Below, piece after piece: positions 10,395 to 22,900 of a DNA stretch of 64,000 bases. Under the pieces are notes generated by a model, which was not told the origin of the DNA, did not search any database, and saw only the letters and a program-made list of their open reading frames with translations. Origin of the DNA: Blasia pusilla (Eukaryota > Marchantiophyta > Marchantiopsida > Blasiales). The stretch is from NCBI GenBank assembly GCA_050084515.1, contig CM114275.1, forward strand, positions 14,012,001-14,076,000, written 5' to 3'. How positions within the stretch are numbered: the first letter of the stretch is position 1; every line of letters starts with the position of its first letter. The translations under genes and the position numbers were made by a program.

Positions 10395-10822
10395 TCAGAA
10401 TATCCCACTCCGGTTGTCCAACATACATACACCAGGTGTAAGCCTCTCACGATCAATGGCTGGCCGGACTGGTAATGCATCCATCGCTTATAATTCGCCG
10501 TTGCTGCCTGCTAAGTAGCAATGGTACTCAATGCTACACCTGACATAGAGGGTCGCTCCACCGCAACACCCTCATCCACCTCAGCACGTGTAGCTGCTAG
10601 CTGAAATACAGGAGCTAAGTCAACTCCTAAACCCATCAGTTCCGTGGCCGAAAACAATGGGGATCCCAACACTGAAGTTTCCATCTGCAATATTGCACTA
10701 GATGCTGCATCCGTGTCTACTAGACGCGATGTAGATGTAGATGCCTCAGTCACTACTGTCGGCTCAATAGGCTACGTAGGAATCATGGATGGAGTCCTAA
10801 GCACCTCAGACAACAAGAATGA
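10395..10822 (-). pseudogene. gag-protease linker, copy 1
   Basis: Frame 10753-10511 and flanks carry low-complexity Ser/Ala/Val-rich sequence (STSTSRLVDTDAASSAIL) between the gag end and the protease. It sits where copy 3 has its 39819-40300 segment. No domain is recognised. Confidence 0.5.
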
Positions 10823-12490
10823 CTAGGGAAGCCTAGCCTGACTCCCAGCCTCACCCCTCTGTGGGTCCGACTCCACAGTAGCACCACGTGGCTCTGACGC
10901 TCCAGTGGCTCCTCTTGTAACTGCAGCTGATGCCTCAACCTTTGTTGCACTCGCCATATAAGAGAGATCATCCCCTCCATAAGAGGTGGAAGCCCCTGCT
11001 CCCGAACCTGATCTATGTTGGATACCAGCCATTGTAGCCAACTTTTGCTCCAACTGCTCAATCCTCGTAGCCAAAGCTGCCTCTGTCATAGTGGTAGGGG
11101 TAGCCACCGTAGGCTCTCCAACCACTGGTCCACCTCTACCACCCCTACCACCTCTACCACCTCGGCCTCTCGGAGCTACTCCACCACGGCCGCGGCCTGA
11201 TCTCAACTCTGGATGAAGATCAAAGCGACACTCTCGAGGATGATCTGGTCTCTCGCAATGATCACACTAAGTTGGGGCCAACTGAGGCCCATCCTCCAAA
11301 GTCCGTCTCCCATCCTCTTGGGGACAAAACTTCCTAACATGATCACCTCCACATGTCCAACATGACTGTCCTTGCTGCGGGGCAGCCAATGAAGGCAATG
11401 GTCTCTGCGCAAGTGTCCTTCTAGGACCTGACTGAGGTCGTGTGTACCCCCCACGACTCCCACTACTACTATCACCACCACTACTACGAGACTCTGAGGT
11501 GGGCTGCTGAACACGAGAAATAGTAGTTGTATCCCTATTGAATGCGGATGTCACCACTCTCTCCTTCACCATGTTAAGCTCAATCTTCTCAGATAGAGCA
11601 AACACATGGGTCAATATGGGTGAATCATCACTCATAAGAGTAGCATCACGTACCCTGCGGCGCAACTCTCTGTCCAAGATCCCATACCAAAACTGGACTG
11701 CCTGAGCCTCAGTCACACCCTTGGTAACTAAAATCAAGCGTCGCATACGAGTGTATGCCTCACGAAGACTCTCACCAGTCTTTCGCTCAAATTCCAGAAG
11801 ACTCCTCAACTTCTTTGTCTTCACTCTCTGATAGTTCTTCTTCAACCTCTTGAAGAATTCTGCAACCGGGCTGAACGATGGTGGGGCACTAGTACCTCCA
11901 CTAGTACCCCCATTGGTACCTCCATGTGTACCTCCACTGGTACCCCCACTCCGGCTCGTACTCGTACCACTCAACGTCGGGCTGGCTGGCATAGTAGGAG
12001 CACTACTACCAATACCACCATGGGTGATAGACACATAGCCTGGAGACCAATATTGTCTCCTCGCCTCAATCTCATAAACATGGTCCTTCCTAAACTCATG
12101 GTAATCATCCATGGGTGGTCCCTCCAAGTGCTGAAACAACCCCTTCCAAGCCAAGAAGGGTGTAAACAACGTGGCATTCCGCAACATCTGCATATCACAC
12201 CACGTATCAAACTCCTGCATGGAGTCCTCCAACTCAATGGTGCCCACTGCACCCGAGTCTCGTCGGGGGCCCTTCATGGCCCCATATATCCCGTCCATGT
12301 CCTAAATCAATGGAGCTGCAACACTCGATAACAACGTACAAGACTCGGTGTTTGGAACACCCTCGTCCTCCTCTTCATCAACCGTCGGAAGTGGAAAAGG
12401 TAGCCGATACCTCAATCCACTCCATGTGAAACCACCACTGTCCGCACCACGGTCCCCAACCAGACCACCAGACAGCTCCGTGATGACCAA
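10823..12490 (-). pseudogene. gag with zinc knuckles and RGG tail, copy 1
   Basis: One reading frame runs from about 12490 to 10823, broken only by TAG codons at 12302-12304 and 11267-11269. The structural part contains GTIELEDSMQEFDTWCDMQM, FQHLEGPPMDDYHEFRKDHV and SLREAYTRMRRLI, typical of gypsy gag. A Gly/Thr/Ser-rich spacer (GGTSGGTHGG) interrupts it. Two Cys-His knuckles follow, CWTCGGDHVRKFC and CDHCERPDHPREC, the second just after the TAG. Next come an Arg/Gly-rich tail (RGRGGRGGRGG) and a helix TRIEQLEQKLATM. Copy 3 has CAG (Gln) at the equivalent of the second TAG. The product would have formed particles and bound genomic RNA. Confidence 0.82.
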
Positions 12491-13649
12491 CGCCGATGCC
12501 GCATCACCACCAAATTACCACCACTAAGTAACCAAGTGACGTCAATGTCGCTGTACTATTCTAGCTCTACTAGCCATGGGTGTAGGCAACCTAACCTGTC
12601 AGCACCACAAGAAGCCTCCCACGGTCTACTCGTCATCACTCCAGCCTTACTACCCGTAGCACACAAGAGTAACACTACTCTGGAAATCAGCATCAACCCT
12701 AACAATGGGCGCGCAAGCAAGAAGCAACGATGGAGGGGATCCAAACACAGGAAGTCCAACGACAATCCTCCAATCGTAAATGGAAATCAAGGTAATAAAA
12801 TCCACCAAATGTGGCGCCCCCTGAATCCACAGAACCCACCACACAATTCTAACGCAATAGCTATTCCGCCGCGGGTCGATGACGTGCTAGTCGGACTCGC
12901 AGCACCTGAAAATATCACCTGCATGGAGAGGCTACACCGTACTATGCGCTAGAGGTCCATCAACCAAAAAACTTGAGATGCATAAAGCGCCTAACACATC
13001 TCTGAACAACACCAAATGAGCTACACCAGTGTGTACACTAGCATAGTTAAGCGTATTAAGCATATTAAGCGTTAAGCGTATTCAGAGGCAGAATAGCCCA
13101 AAGATGGGTGACCAGTTATGCAACACTCAAATCACAAATCCTGCAAAAACTGCCTCACGCCCAAGCAAGCATGCTTGCTTGCTTGCTCCTTGCTCTTTAC
13201 TCTGCCTCTCACCCCCACTCGCCCCGAGCTACCACGAGTTGCCTCGAAGCCTCTCTTGTTGTCCATACACCTCCAGAATCGCAAATCCGACAAGGCTTCC
13301 GCCCAGATTCATGCACGTAGAAATCCGCAACGCTCCACACACTCGAGCAGATAGCTTCACATGAGATCACAATACAAGTAGCAACAGGAACCTCTCACCC
13401 GATCTGGATGAACTTCAACACAGCTTCCGCACTCCAAGCTCTCCACATCAGAAAACCGTCGAACACGAACCAGAATCTTCAATCCTTGATAACTTCCAAC
13501 TCCCTTGACAAAATCCGGCAATCTAAAGCGCGTTGGAAATCTCTCAGCAAGGCGCTTCTTTCCCAACCAAACACGTACCAGATTCCCACCTCCAACATAG
13601 GCCACAAGCCATGAACATCCATGGCTGAGTACACAATCAGTCCTAACCA
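12491..13649 (-). other. 5' leader of copy 1, non-coding
   Basis: About 1.1 kb between the probable LTR and gag, comparable to the 1.7 kb leader of copy 3. Open frames here do not match any family. Short imperfect direct repeats of TTAAGCGTAT occur near 13046-13083, and an AAGCAAGC/GCTTGCTT palindrome near 13164-13188. Confidence 0.45.
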
Positions 13650-14070
13650 GATCCTACTGATCCACAATCGAAGCTACCATCGATCTACTCTAGTTCTTTG
13701 AGTGAAATCCGTGAAAGACCTTCTATCATAAAACACGTATAGAATCACATACAATCAAGCCAAACCCACTCCACGATGGGAGAATCCAGGTCGAAGCTTG
13801 CGGGAACCAGCATAGCCAAGAGCTCTACTCATTACCAAGGCTAACTCCCAACGCAAGAGGCTCAACTCAAAGAACTAATTGTTCTTTCAGTGCACTCCAT
13901 ACTATATCCTCCAACCTAAGAGCGGGCCCTACTGGAAAAGTCACCCTCAATTGAGTAACCCCCAACCCTATGTATGAAACCGCATCTCTACCTAGACACT
14001 ACGGCCCTACATAAGATATGGCCTCTACTAGCACACTATACTCTATGACATAATCCGTATGGTCATGACA
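13650..14070 (-). repeat. Probable diverged 5' LTR of copy 1
   Basis: On the minus strand the segment starts TGTCATGACC at 14070, similar to TGTCACGACT at the start of the copy 4 LTR. It shares GTTGAGCCTCTTG and GAGTGGGTTTGG words with the copy 3 LTR in the same order. The inner end was not located, so 13650 is approximate. No primer binding site was recognised. Confidence 0.45.
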
Positions 14071-15035
14071 CCTTTGTAGATGTCTACAACAGATTTTCCA
14101 ACGCATCCCTGGTCTCCTTCGGAGTATCAACATCTTGAATATGACCTATCATTGGCGAACTGATCGTTATTGAAATGTAGTGGATTACTTGCCTTGCGCG
14201 TTTCAATAAATAGAATTCTTCTTATTGATATCTTCGTACTCGTGCATTGCACGGGCACCTTACTAGTGGTACGTGGAGATGAACTTGCGGGCGATGGTAG
14301 ACTATCAACAAGAGCCAAAAAGTAGCCATGTCTTCATACTCTATGAATTCTGATTCTGAAGAGGTTGTGAGTAACTTGGCATCTATAGATTGGCTAAAGA
14401 TTGACCATGTAGAGAATAATTGTAGCTCAATCCCCATAAAGTATGCATAGACCAACTATGTTCAAGATTGTTGTGCTTTTGCATTTAGGTTGGCCGAGAA
14501 TATCTTTTTCGACTCCGGATGCACTCTAAGTTCCAAATGGAATGTTATATTGGCCACGTTTGATTGGCGCACATCTATATGGGTAGTCTTGTAGACCCAA
14601 GGATGACTAAGAATAATAGTGGATGGTCACTCTTGAATAGTGACGAAACTCTCGGAAGTTTATATATTTGATGTCAAGTCTTCTTGAGTTAAATACTATT
14701 GAATGACCAAGCCTAGAGTGTTTAAGAGTACCTTGATTGTGGAGTGTGTAGAATCTTTTCTTTGAGTTTCAAGAAGAGTAAGGCCTCATGGTGTGTTGAT
14801 GGTTTTGTACGCTCCTGTAATAAAGGCTTCATACTGTAGCTTGGAATAGAAGTTAATCCTTATATCTTTGTCATGGAGTTCTCATTGGTATAACGCATAT
14901 GTTATTAGTGGTGTTTATGTGTCATTAGTTCATCAAGTGTCTCTCTCGCCTCATGGTGAAATCCTCCTATACAAAAAAATAAATTATGTTAATATTGAAG
15001 TCGAGAACATGAACCCACTGGATGTGTACACAATT
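14071..15035. other. Intergenic, nothing recognised
   Basis: No domain, transposon terminus or RNA gene seen. Short open frames at 14127-14455 (minus) and 14868-15059 (plus) lack any recognisable feature. Confidence 0.3.
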
Positions 15036-15906
15036 CAAGGAAGAAGCCAGTCTATGTGATATCCAATTTGAAAAACAATGTGCTACGATTCACATGTGGA
15101 GCATTTATTCACTAATGAGCCGATCCCATGCGGCCGGCTCCTTGCACGGTCGCTGTCGGGGTCGGCACGACCCTGCAAGGAGCTAGTTGGAAATAGTTGT
15201 AAAAGGGTCGCCAACTTGGTGCCCTGTGTATTCTGGGCGCGAATTTTAGTGAGGTCTCAAAAATGTCGATCGTCAAATGACGAGCATCCCAACAAACATC
15301 CGCGACCTTGGGGCCATGTCCTGACGACCTCGGCCGCATGAGACCGGGTCCTAAGGGCCGGGTCCCATGGGCCTCCGTAGAGGTCACGACGACCTTATTT
15401 CCGTGACCATTTTGTATTTTCGTTGGACAAGCCAAGAAAGTACACGGGATTTTAGCAGAAACCGTTAGATATGCAGTGAAAAGGGTCGCCACGAAGCAGG
15501 ACAATTTATGCAGAAAAAGTGGCAACCCGTGAAGGTCGCCGCGACGTCCCGCCTATGGCACCCGGCTCTAAGGAGCCGGTCCCATGCGGCCGGCTCCTTG
15601 CACGGTCGCAATCAGGGTCAGCGCGACCTTGCAAGGAGCCGGTTGGAAATAGTTGTGAAAGGGTCGCCACTTTGCGCCCTGTATATTCTGGGCGCGAATT
15701 TTATCGAGGTCCTAGCAATGTCAACCGTCAGATACCAAGATCCCCAACAAACATCCGCGACCTGGGGCCGGGTCCTAACCACCTCAGCCGCATGGGACGG
15801 GTCCTAAGTACTAGGGCGGACAAAAGTCAAGGAAGAAGCCGATTTAATCTCCAATTTGAAAAGCAATGCGCTACGATTTACAGCTGGAGCATTTATTCAC
15901 TAGTAG
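15036..15906. repeat. GC-rich duplicated unit with internal hairpins, flanked by direct repeats
   Basis: Two about 190-bp units (about 15121-15310 and 15578-15766) are roughly 80-85% alike. Each starts near CCCATGCGGCCGGCTCCTTG. In each, CCGGCTCCTTGCACGGTCGC is followed after a short loop by its near-perfect reverse complement (GCAAGGAGCCGG end), giving an arm of about 20 bp with one mismatch in unit 2. The pair is bracketed by about 80-bp direct repeats beginning AAGGAAGAAGCC at about 15040 and 15829. GGTCGCC and GGGTCC words recur between units. The layout suggests a non-autonomous element or local duplication. No coding potential is convincing. Confidence 0.75.
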
Positions 15907-17603
15907 TAGTGCGTGATACTGCCATGGTTGAAAGTTTCTAGCTACTCCAGGCTATGGTTACCGGAATTGCTGCAGTGGGATGGGCAGGATCCAAGAAAGT
16001 ACTACATGCGAGAGAGTCCTAGCCTAATCTGATCATATGCTGGATGGTGCCAGTGAATTTTGGAGGAGAAACAAACAAAGTTCTTACGCGTTTAAGATCT
16101 GGATTAGGCAGGTTCTCGGGTATGAAGCTAGAGAAGTGTACCAATGGCAAAATAAGGATTACATTTCTGTCTTTCCTTCAGATTGGACAGAGAGACCGCA
16201 CGAGATGTATCCCCATTAATCTTCTTGTGTCCGAGTCACACATCCATGAGTTATTTTGAATCAATACCTCAGTGAGTCTTCTGATGGCTGACTCTTGCGG
16301 TGGTGCTAGTATGCTGATCCAGTATAGATGTAGGACGTCACCGGATCGAGCGCTGACCTTACCACTTCTGTACGGTTGAGATGGCCAAATTTCACCGTCT
16401 ATCTGGTAGATGACAACCCGCAAGAAAGCCGAGTCGTCCTAGTTGGGTTTGGACTATCCAAGATAGATGTGATTCTCCACTGGCCCATCCTAGTTTGGTC
16501 CGTAGAGATCTTGTACGATTCTAGATGTGTGTGCGTTCTCGTTAGGAGTATGTGATGATTAATCTCCTACTTATCGGCCAGTACAATGACGACAACCCGC
16601 TCGTGAAGCATGTCATTTGAGGGAGGATCTCATCCTCCAAACTTTTCAGTGGGACCAATGCACAACACCCCGTGTTTTACTCGTAAGTGCAGTCTCGGAG
16701 AGTCTTATGTCTGCTCGGCTGACCATAGTACAGAAGTGCGGTGGGGCCATTTTATTCTTCTAGAAAGCTTCATGGTGAGCTGGAGTGGTATAGTGTCATA
16801 CATAGACTTGTGTTGTTTATTGGTTCGCATAATCCTCAAGACGACCCCCAGATCTGTTCGTAGGCATAATCTCCACCTTCATAGCCTGCTGGGAATCCCG
16901 ATGCAACCAGATTCCATATTTATCTCAAGAGTGAGATCGAAGCAAGAAAGAGACGACAAGTCAGTTCCCACCTTTATCACAAGAAATTTTGAGTACAAAC
17001 CTGCTTCGATGTAAGATCAATGTTCAAACTACATGTCTCCTTTAGCATGACTTGTCTAAGGACACAGGCACCGTCACGATCAATTTCTTTCAGCGCTTGC
17101 AGACATCATCGTGTAGACATGTGGGGCTGGGTCATCTCTCAAAACCTAATTACTGCGGACAATGGGCAGTTGCCGAAGTTCAGCCAACTTCTTTTAGGCA
17201 CGAATTTAACGTCGCCATTTTGACGTTGGCACAGCCTCACAGCCACAGGTGACGCAGCGATGGCGACCATCATTTACTTTACTACCGACCTCGGCTGCCC
17301 GGCTGAGATATTTGATTAGGTCGCCCTCCTGGATTTTAGGCTTGTTTTCGTCCGTAATGACGCTTTGATCGTGGATCCGCCGCAGGAGGGTGTTAAGAAG
17401 GGACGTAGTAATTAATTACGAGCATGTCATTTCTTGCCGTGAAAGGTTGCTACAATGGGAAAGATCATCACGAAGCGTGAGTTTGGAACGAGGGTCTAGA
17501 CTCGAGCGATATCTTCTGCTGAGGCTTTCTTTGAGCCGAAGTGACAGGACAGCTGCGGCCCTTTCTTCCTCGTATCAATCCTCAAGTGTTCGCCCAGGGA
17601 GGA
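15907..17603. other. Upstream region of the saccharopine-dehydrogenase-like gene
   Basis: Holds the presumed promoter and 5' untranslated region of the gene starting at 17604. Open frames here (16037-16259, 16610-17014, 17020-17252) show no domain. No TATA box was assigned with confidence. Confidence 0.35.
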
Positions 17604-19929
17604 ATGGATCCAGAGATAGTGGATGTGATCATTTTCGGAGCCACGGGCTACACAGGAAAGTATGTGATCCGTGAGCTCCTCAAACACATCGATCTTCCAA
17701 ATGGAGGAAAGAGAAGAATCGGCATCGCAGGGCGGAACAAAGCTAAGCTGTCTGCTTCACTCAGCTGGGCTTTGGAGGGAAAAGCAGCACCTGTTCCCGT
17801 GTCCATTTTCGAAGCCAATGTGGAAGACCTGACATCTGTTGCGGCAATGTGCCGGAAGACGAAGCTTGTGCTGAACTGTGTAGGTCCCTATCGGAAGTAT
17901 GGAGAACCTGTGGTGGCTGCGTGTGTTGAAGCTGGAATTGACTACCTGGACATAACCGGAGAACCCGAATTTATGGAGAGAACGGAAATGAAGTTTGATG
18001 AAGAGGCCAAGAGGAACGGTTCTTTGGTCGTGAACGCTTGTGGTTATGACTGTGTTCCTGCAGAAATTGGCGTCATCCACAACATTCGTCAATTTGGCTC
18101 ATCTGCTGTACCTCAAACTTGTGACTCATACCTCGTGCTAGCAACAAAAACGGGGCGCATTCATGGCAATACCGGAACATGGGAGTCGGCCGTATTGGGA
18201 ATTGCGTCTGAGGGGGACCTTCGGCTTCTTAGGAAATCTCGTCCCCGGCGCCCAAGGCCTCAGGTTTGTGACTGACCTCCTTGTCCACGGGATCTGTTAA
18301 AATTGTACCGGGCAAGCTGATTTTAAGTACACTGGAAGACTCGTTAGAACAACCTTGTAGGTCTCTTTCCATCATCGCCACCGTCTTTCACTGCAAGAGC
18401 CAGTTCACGCTAGGTTCGAGGTAGCGATACCTCTGTTTTGAGGGTCGATCGTCTCTTCAGATTACCAATTGCGTCTCTTGTCGCGAGACTTGTCTTGCAA
18501 TTCTCAGCCCGAAGACTTGTAGAAAACACTGGTTCGATACTCTTAAACATATTGAAGATTTGTCCTGCTTCCACTCTGGGCCTGCAGTTATCCCCTGACG
18601 TCTGGATAATAGTATCCCGGCTGTATTTTGGGGTAAAACCACCAGGATCTAGTGATAACTGCGACCAGTTTCCCAACGGCTGAACAGTACCACCCAGGAT
18701 TTTTTCGCGATCGAAGGTGAAAGTTAGTTGTTCACCGGTTGCATTGAATCCCCGGAATTGGATGCTCTTGGCACTTGAATGCGAACTAAGCTACGCTAGG
18801 AGATGTATGCCACAACGGTTCATTCAGAGCTACTGATGGACAAACGGTGAATCTCCGGGGGAAGGGGGGGGGGGAGCAGATTATATTTTGCCTTTTATCA
18901 TCTCTTGCAAATCGGGTAATACTCACATGCACACAGCCAAAAACGTAGCATAGATTATGGTTCTGGAATGCGATGCTCTTTCAATCTTGAGGATGTCCTG
19001 ATCAAACAACGTGGGTTCGTACCTCTTCGTATATCCGAGACAAAAGCAAAGGATATTAGAAATGGATCTAAGATCTCAGGAACACTAAGTCTTCCAAGTC
19101 TTCAATAACCCATCCTCTCATCGAATCAAATCATGGGTTTTCTGTTCAATCGGCGTTGCAGAATTCTTTCCCGCGCTGTGAGGTGTACGCTTAGATTACT
19201 AAGAATGCTACGCAAACAATTTCTGGATTAACGCAGATTCCGGGCTCTTTGGCGAAAAGATCAAGTTTGGTTCATTATGAGGGTAACTCTGGAACATGGG
19301 CAGTGAAGCTACCATCAGCAGATGCGATTGTAGTGCGCCGGACGTTCGCAGCGATTCTGGCCAATCCCAAGGGACTTCCAACTTTGGAAGATGACGAGGA
19401 TCCGGAGTCGATCAATGTCAAGCAACAGAAATGGGGAAGTATCAAACCTGTTCATTTTGGAGTGTATTCTTCGTTCAAGCAATTCCCTGCTGTTGTAGGG
19501 TTTTTTCTCATGGGCATTGTGCTGTTCATTATGGCAAATTTCGAGCTTGGGCGTAGTCTCCTCTTGAAGTATCCGGGTTTTTTTTCTTTCGGAGTTTTCC
19601 TCAAAGACGGACCATCAGAGGAGGATGTGAAGAACGCGTCTTTCCAGCAGTGGTTTGTGGGCAAAGGATTCAGTGATTCATCCACAGAGATCACCAGAAC
19701 GACAAAACCAGACTTGGAGATAGTAACCAGGATTTCAGGTCCCGAAATTGGATACATTACCACTCCAATTTGTCTTGTTCAGGCAGCTCTTATCGTCTTG
19801 GATGACAGAAAGGCCATTCCCAAGGGTGGCGTGTTGACGCCAGGAGCAGCTTTTGGCATCACTGATTACCAAGAGCGCCTGCAGAAGAATGGCCTTAGCT
19901 TCGATGTTATCAGCACTCGCAAAATATAG
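17604..19929 (+). CDS. Saccharopine-dehydrogenase-like oxidoreductase (SCCPDH family), one intron
   Basis: The gene has two exons, 17604-18263 and 19237-19929, with a phase-0 intron (CAG|GTTTGT donor, ACGCAG acceptor). The joined product is 450 codons, normal for the family. The first exon has a Rossmann dinucleotide-binding start (DVIIFGATGYTGKYV), then IAGRNKAKL, VLNCVGPYRKYGEPVVAAC and YLDITGEPEFM, all typical of SCCPDH-like proteins. Exon 2 resumes with IPGSLAKRS and contains WAVKLPSADAIVVRR, a hydrophobic segment (GFFLMGIVLFIMANFELG) and the signature SGPEIGYITTPICLVQAAL. I chose the ATG at 17604 over the upstream one at 17541 because homologues begin only a few residues before the Rossmann strand. 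Plant members are annotated as probable mitochondrial or lipid-droplet oxidoreductases; the reaction is not established and true saccharopine dehydrogenase activity should not be assumed. Both exons look intact. Confidence 0.93.
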
Positions 19930-22900
19930 TGTTCCTGGAAGGAGTAGCGAAGGTAGCTTCATGATTTTCTTCATTGTGCAACACTACAAAAATATATGTG
20001 GGATGTTGTTGCCCATCATTGACTAACAAGAGCTCCTTCAAAACAATGGCAGCAACTGCAAAATGTTCCCGCAAATGAAGCCTGAGCTTCAGGTCCTCCT
20101 CTGGTGTACAATACTAGCTCTCACCTCCCTGAAGCGCATCTTTAGAGCTACGGTTAAATGATTTTTTTCTAGCACTGGAGGATCTGCAGCTTTGCTTCAT
20201 CTCGAGAATAGGAGCCAATCGTTACCTGGGAAGCTATTGATTCCAAACCAGTTAAGACTTGTTCCTGTAGACACTTGTATCTGATGTACGACGTCGAGTT
20301 TGCAAATTCGTCACGAAATAGTTTACAATTTCCGGGCACAGATATTGACTTCGTGTTCTATGAATGTTGGAACGATCGTCCTACCGTGTATATTGCATTG
20401 CTTCGACATTTAAGCATCCATTGTTTGTACGCCAAGTCGTGACCGGGTGCACAGCAAAGGAAAGCCTTGTCTAACTGTCTCGGTGATCTAAATATAGATT
20501 CCAACCCAGGTTGAAGATGTTACCCGAATATTTGAACTTCAAAAACCCCAAGAACCGCAACTACTTACAATCCTTTGTTGAGTAACGATAGATTTATGTT
20601 TGGTCTTCTGTAATGGAACATGTTTCTACCATTTACGCAGCAAATGCGTACCCTCTTCTAGCATCGGGACTTCGAAGCGAACAGCCCATGGTTTCCACTC
20701 TTGCACTTAAACCCTTTGATCAAGTTAAGACTGAATTTCTTTCCTTCTGAAGCATATTTCCATTTGGGACACGTCATCGAATGAAATTATTTAAGTGGCG
20801 ACATTCTTTAATAGACACACAGGTACGACAGCTTGCATCTAGCAATCAGTTTAGGCTAGAGAAACCTTCTCCTTCCTTGTGTGGTCGCTAGGTTTTCTTA
20901 CCAGATTTTGATCATAACCCTGGTGGTTGTTGCGCCGGAAGCTTTCTCATCATGATCGAATCTGTTCTGGTTTGTCCAGCAAACCACTTTTACAAAAATT
21001 CTGAAAAAGTGAAGGGCATGCCATGAAAATCCTACGAATTAAGGAATTCTCTGCAAGGGGAGGGGTAAACGTTGCGCATCAAACGAGGCGCCTCACCAAG
21101 ACCAGAATGCAAATGTAAAAACAAAAGCAGTAAAGGAAGTCTAGCAGATCCGGTTCTCCTGGACGCAGCTGGGGGACAAAATCTCCACACCACAACGCAA
21201 TACCTACCAACACCAGCAGTAGACCCTAAACCCTGAAGAGTGGGGCGGATACCCAGAAGGTACACCTACTGAAACCACTTCATTGCACATTTTCGACAAT
21301 TCTTCAGCCTAATGTAATGTGAAGCAAAATCTCAGACCTGTCCTGACTTTCAGCTGCTGCGGTACCCTCCCTCCCTGCAAGGGTTTAAAACTACTTGCAT
21401 AATGATGTTCAGCACAAAAAGACTGTCTGAGAATTACTTGCACGAATCCGCTTCTTCAGACTAATTACCCAGCCACACAGCAGACGACAAGAGAGACCAG
21501 CGAGCTATTTTGCAAGACCAGAGGGAGTGGATAAGCATGGACGGTTCGTTATCCATTTCTCCAAATCTGTGCATGTCTTTCAATGCTCTTATGAGAAGAC
21601 GACTGCGCATCACTTTCATGATTTCATACCATTCCGCTCCCTTCCGTACACTCGGAGGCAGATGTAGCCATCCCCGTAGTAAGAAACCAGAAAACACAAG
21701 AATGCAACGAAACACAACACCATTAGATCTCTCGCAAGATCCAAGAGAAACAGATGTGCAGCTACGGAGCTTCAAAATCGACACTCATGTCAGCAGAGAG
21801 AATCTTAAACCCCGAGCTTTCCTTCGAGTGACAAGGTGACTGTAACAGATCGAATGAACACTTGGGGTGATGGGGAGAATGCTGTACTAGCATGTTTTCC
21901 TGTAGACGCTGGAACTGGAATGTATCCGCAAAGACCCGGGCCCATAACCTTTCACACAAAATGATTTCAGAAGTTAACGCTAAATGCACTCAAGGTAGCT
22001 AGCTCAACTTTTGGAGACCAAACACCTTAGGCCGATATTTCCAATACGTACCGAGAGACGACGTTGACCGAAACTCGCGATTAAATGGTTGCTCCAAGGC
22101 CTAGAGACCCAGTGCTGACGTTTACCATTGACGACTTAGCCCCCAACATTGGTGAGATATCCACCCAACCTTCCAAGGCTATCTTGATTGAGACACGCAA
22201 TCAAATTCAGCTTTTAGGAGTAGGACTAATGTTAAATTCTTCAATCACTAGAATTAACATGAAACGAACTGTGTGTCAATATACTCCCGATTTTCCCTAT
22301 CTCCCACTCTGGTAGTTCCTCGTCATCCATACATCTCCCATTAGTTCCTCCCACTCTCAGTATCTCCCGCTGTGTCAATTCTTTATCTTCCGTCAGAGTT
22401 CTAGGAGTTTCATTTTTTTTTGTTTTCATGTATATTCCTTGTGTGGGTCAAGTCCAGTCCATGGGTTTTTTGCTCATGGGAGGTAGCCATTTCCTTTCAA
22501 TCCGGCACGTTGCTGCTTTGGATCTGGTAGTCTCTCTGCGTTCCCTTGTTATTCTGGATGGATTCTCCCATCCATTTTTATCCATTCTGCATTTTTCTTG
22601 TCTTGGTCACAACACCGCAAAGACATTTTTTTGTTTCTTGGAGGCCCTCACTCATAGCTCGCGTCCGCATTTTCACATCCTCCCTTAGAAGCATTCTACC
22701 ACCTTCACCATCATAAAAACTGCACGCCCCAAACGTGTCTTCGTCTTCTCAAGGTTCGACGGTCTCGTTCTTTGCAGGCGCCGTGCATGGCTGAACCATT
22801 CCCCGACATCATTATAATCCGAGCCTTGTAAGTGGCATGTACTGATAGATCTTCCCCTCGTATTATTAGCGGAAAGACGTCACGGATCACTTTGGAATTA

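Larger units (their letters stand above)
7712..14070 (-). mobile_element. Gypsy-MTase element, copy 1 (LTR through RT)
   Basis: A minus-strand element of a diverged subfamily. In order from 14070 down: probable 5' LTR, about 1.1 kb leader, gag with zinc knuckle and RGG tail, protease, C5-cytosine methyltransferase, linker, and reverse transcriptase up to the YIDD box. It stops near 7713 at the AT-rich insertion, so RNase H, integrase and PHD finger are missing. It carries the best-preserved methyltransferase of the window. Confidence 0.9.

Noticed and set aside
11850-12331. Plus-strand frames with Val-Pro-Pro repeats
   Set aside because: These are antisense shadows of the Gly/Thr-rich gag spacer of copy 1.
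17541-17603. Upstream ATG as start of the oxidoreductase
   Set aside because: It would add 21 residues not expected in the family. The ATG at 17604 lies just before the Rossmann strand.
21461-21784. 107-codon minus frame as a gene or exon
   Set aside because: Protein-like in places but no recognised domain, and no convincing splice context or partner exon was found.
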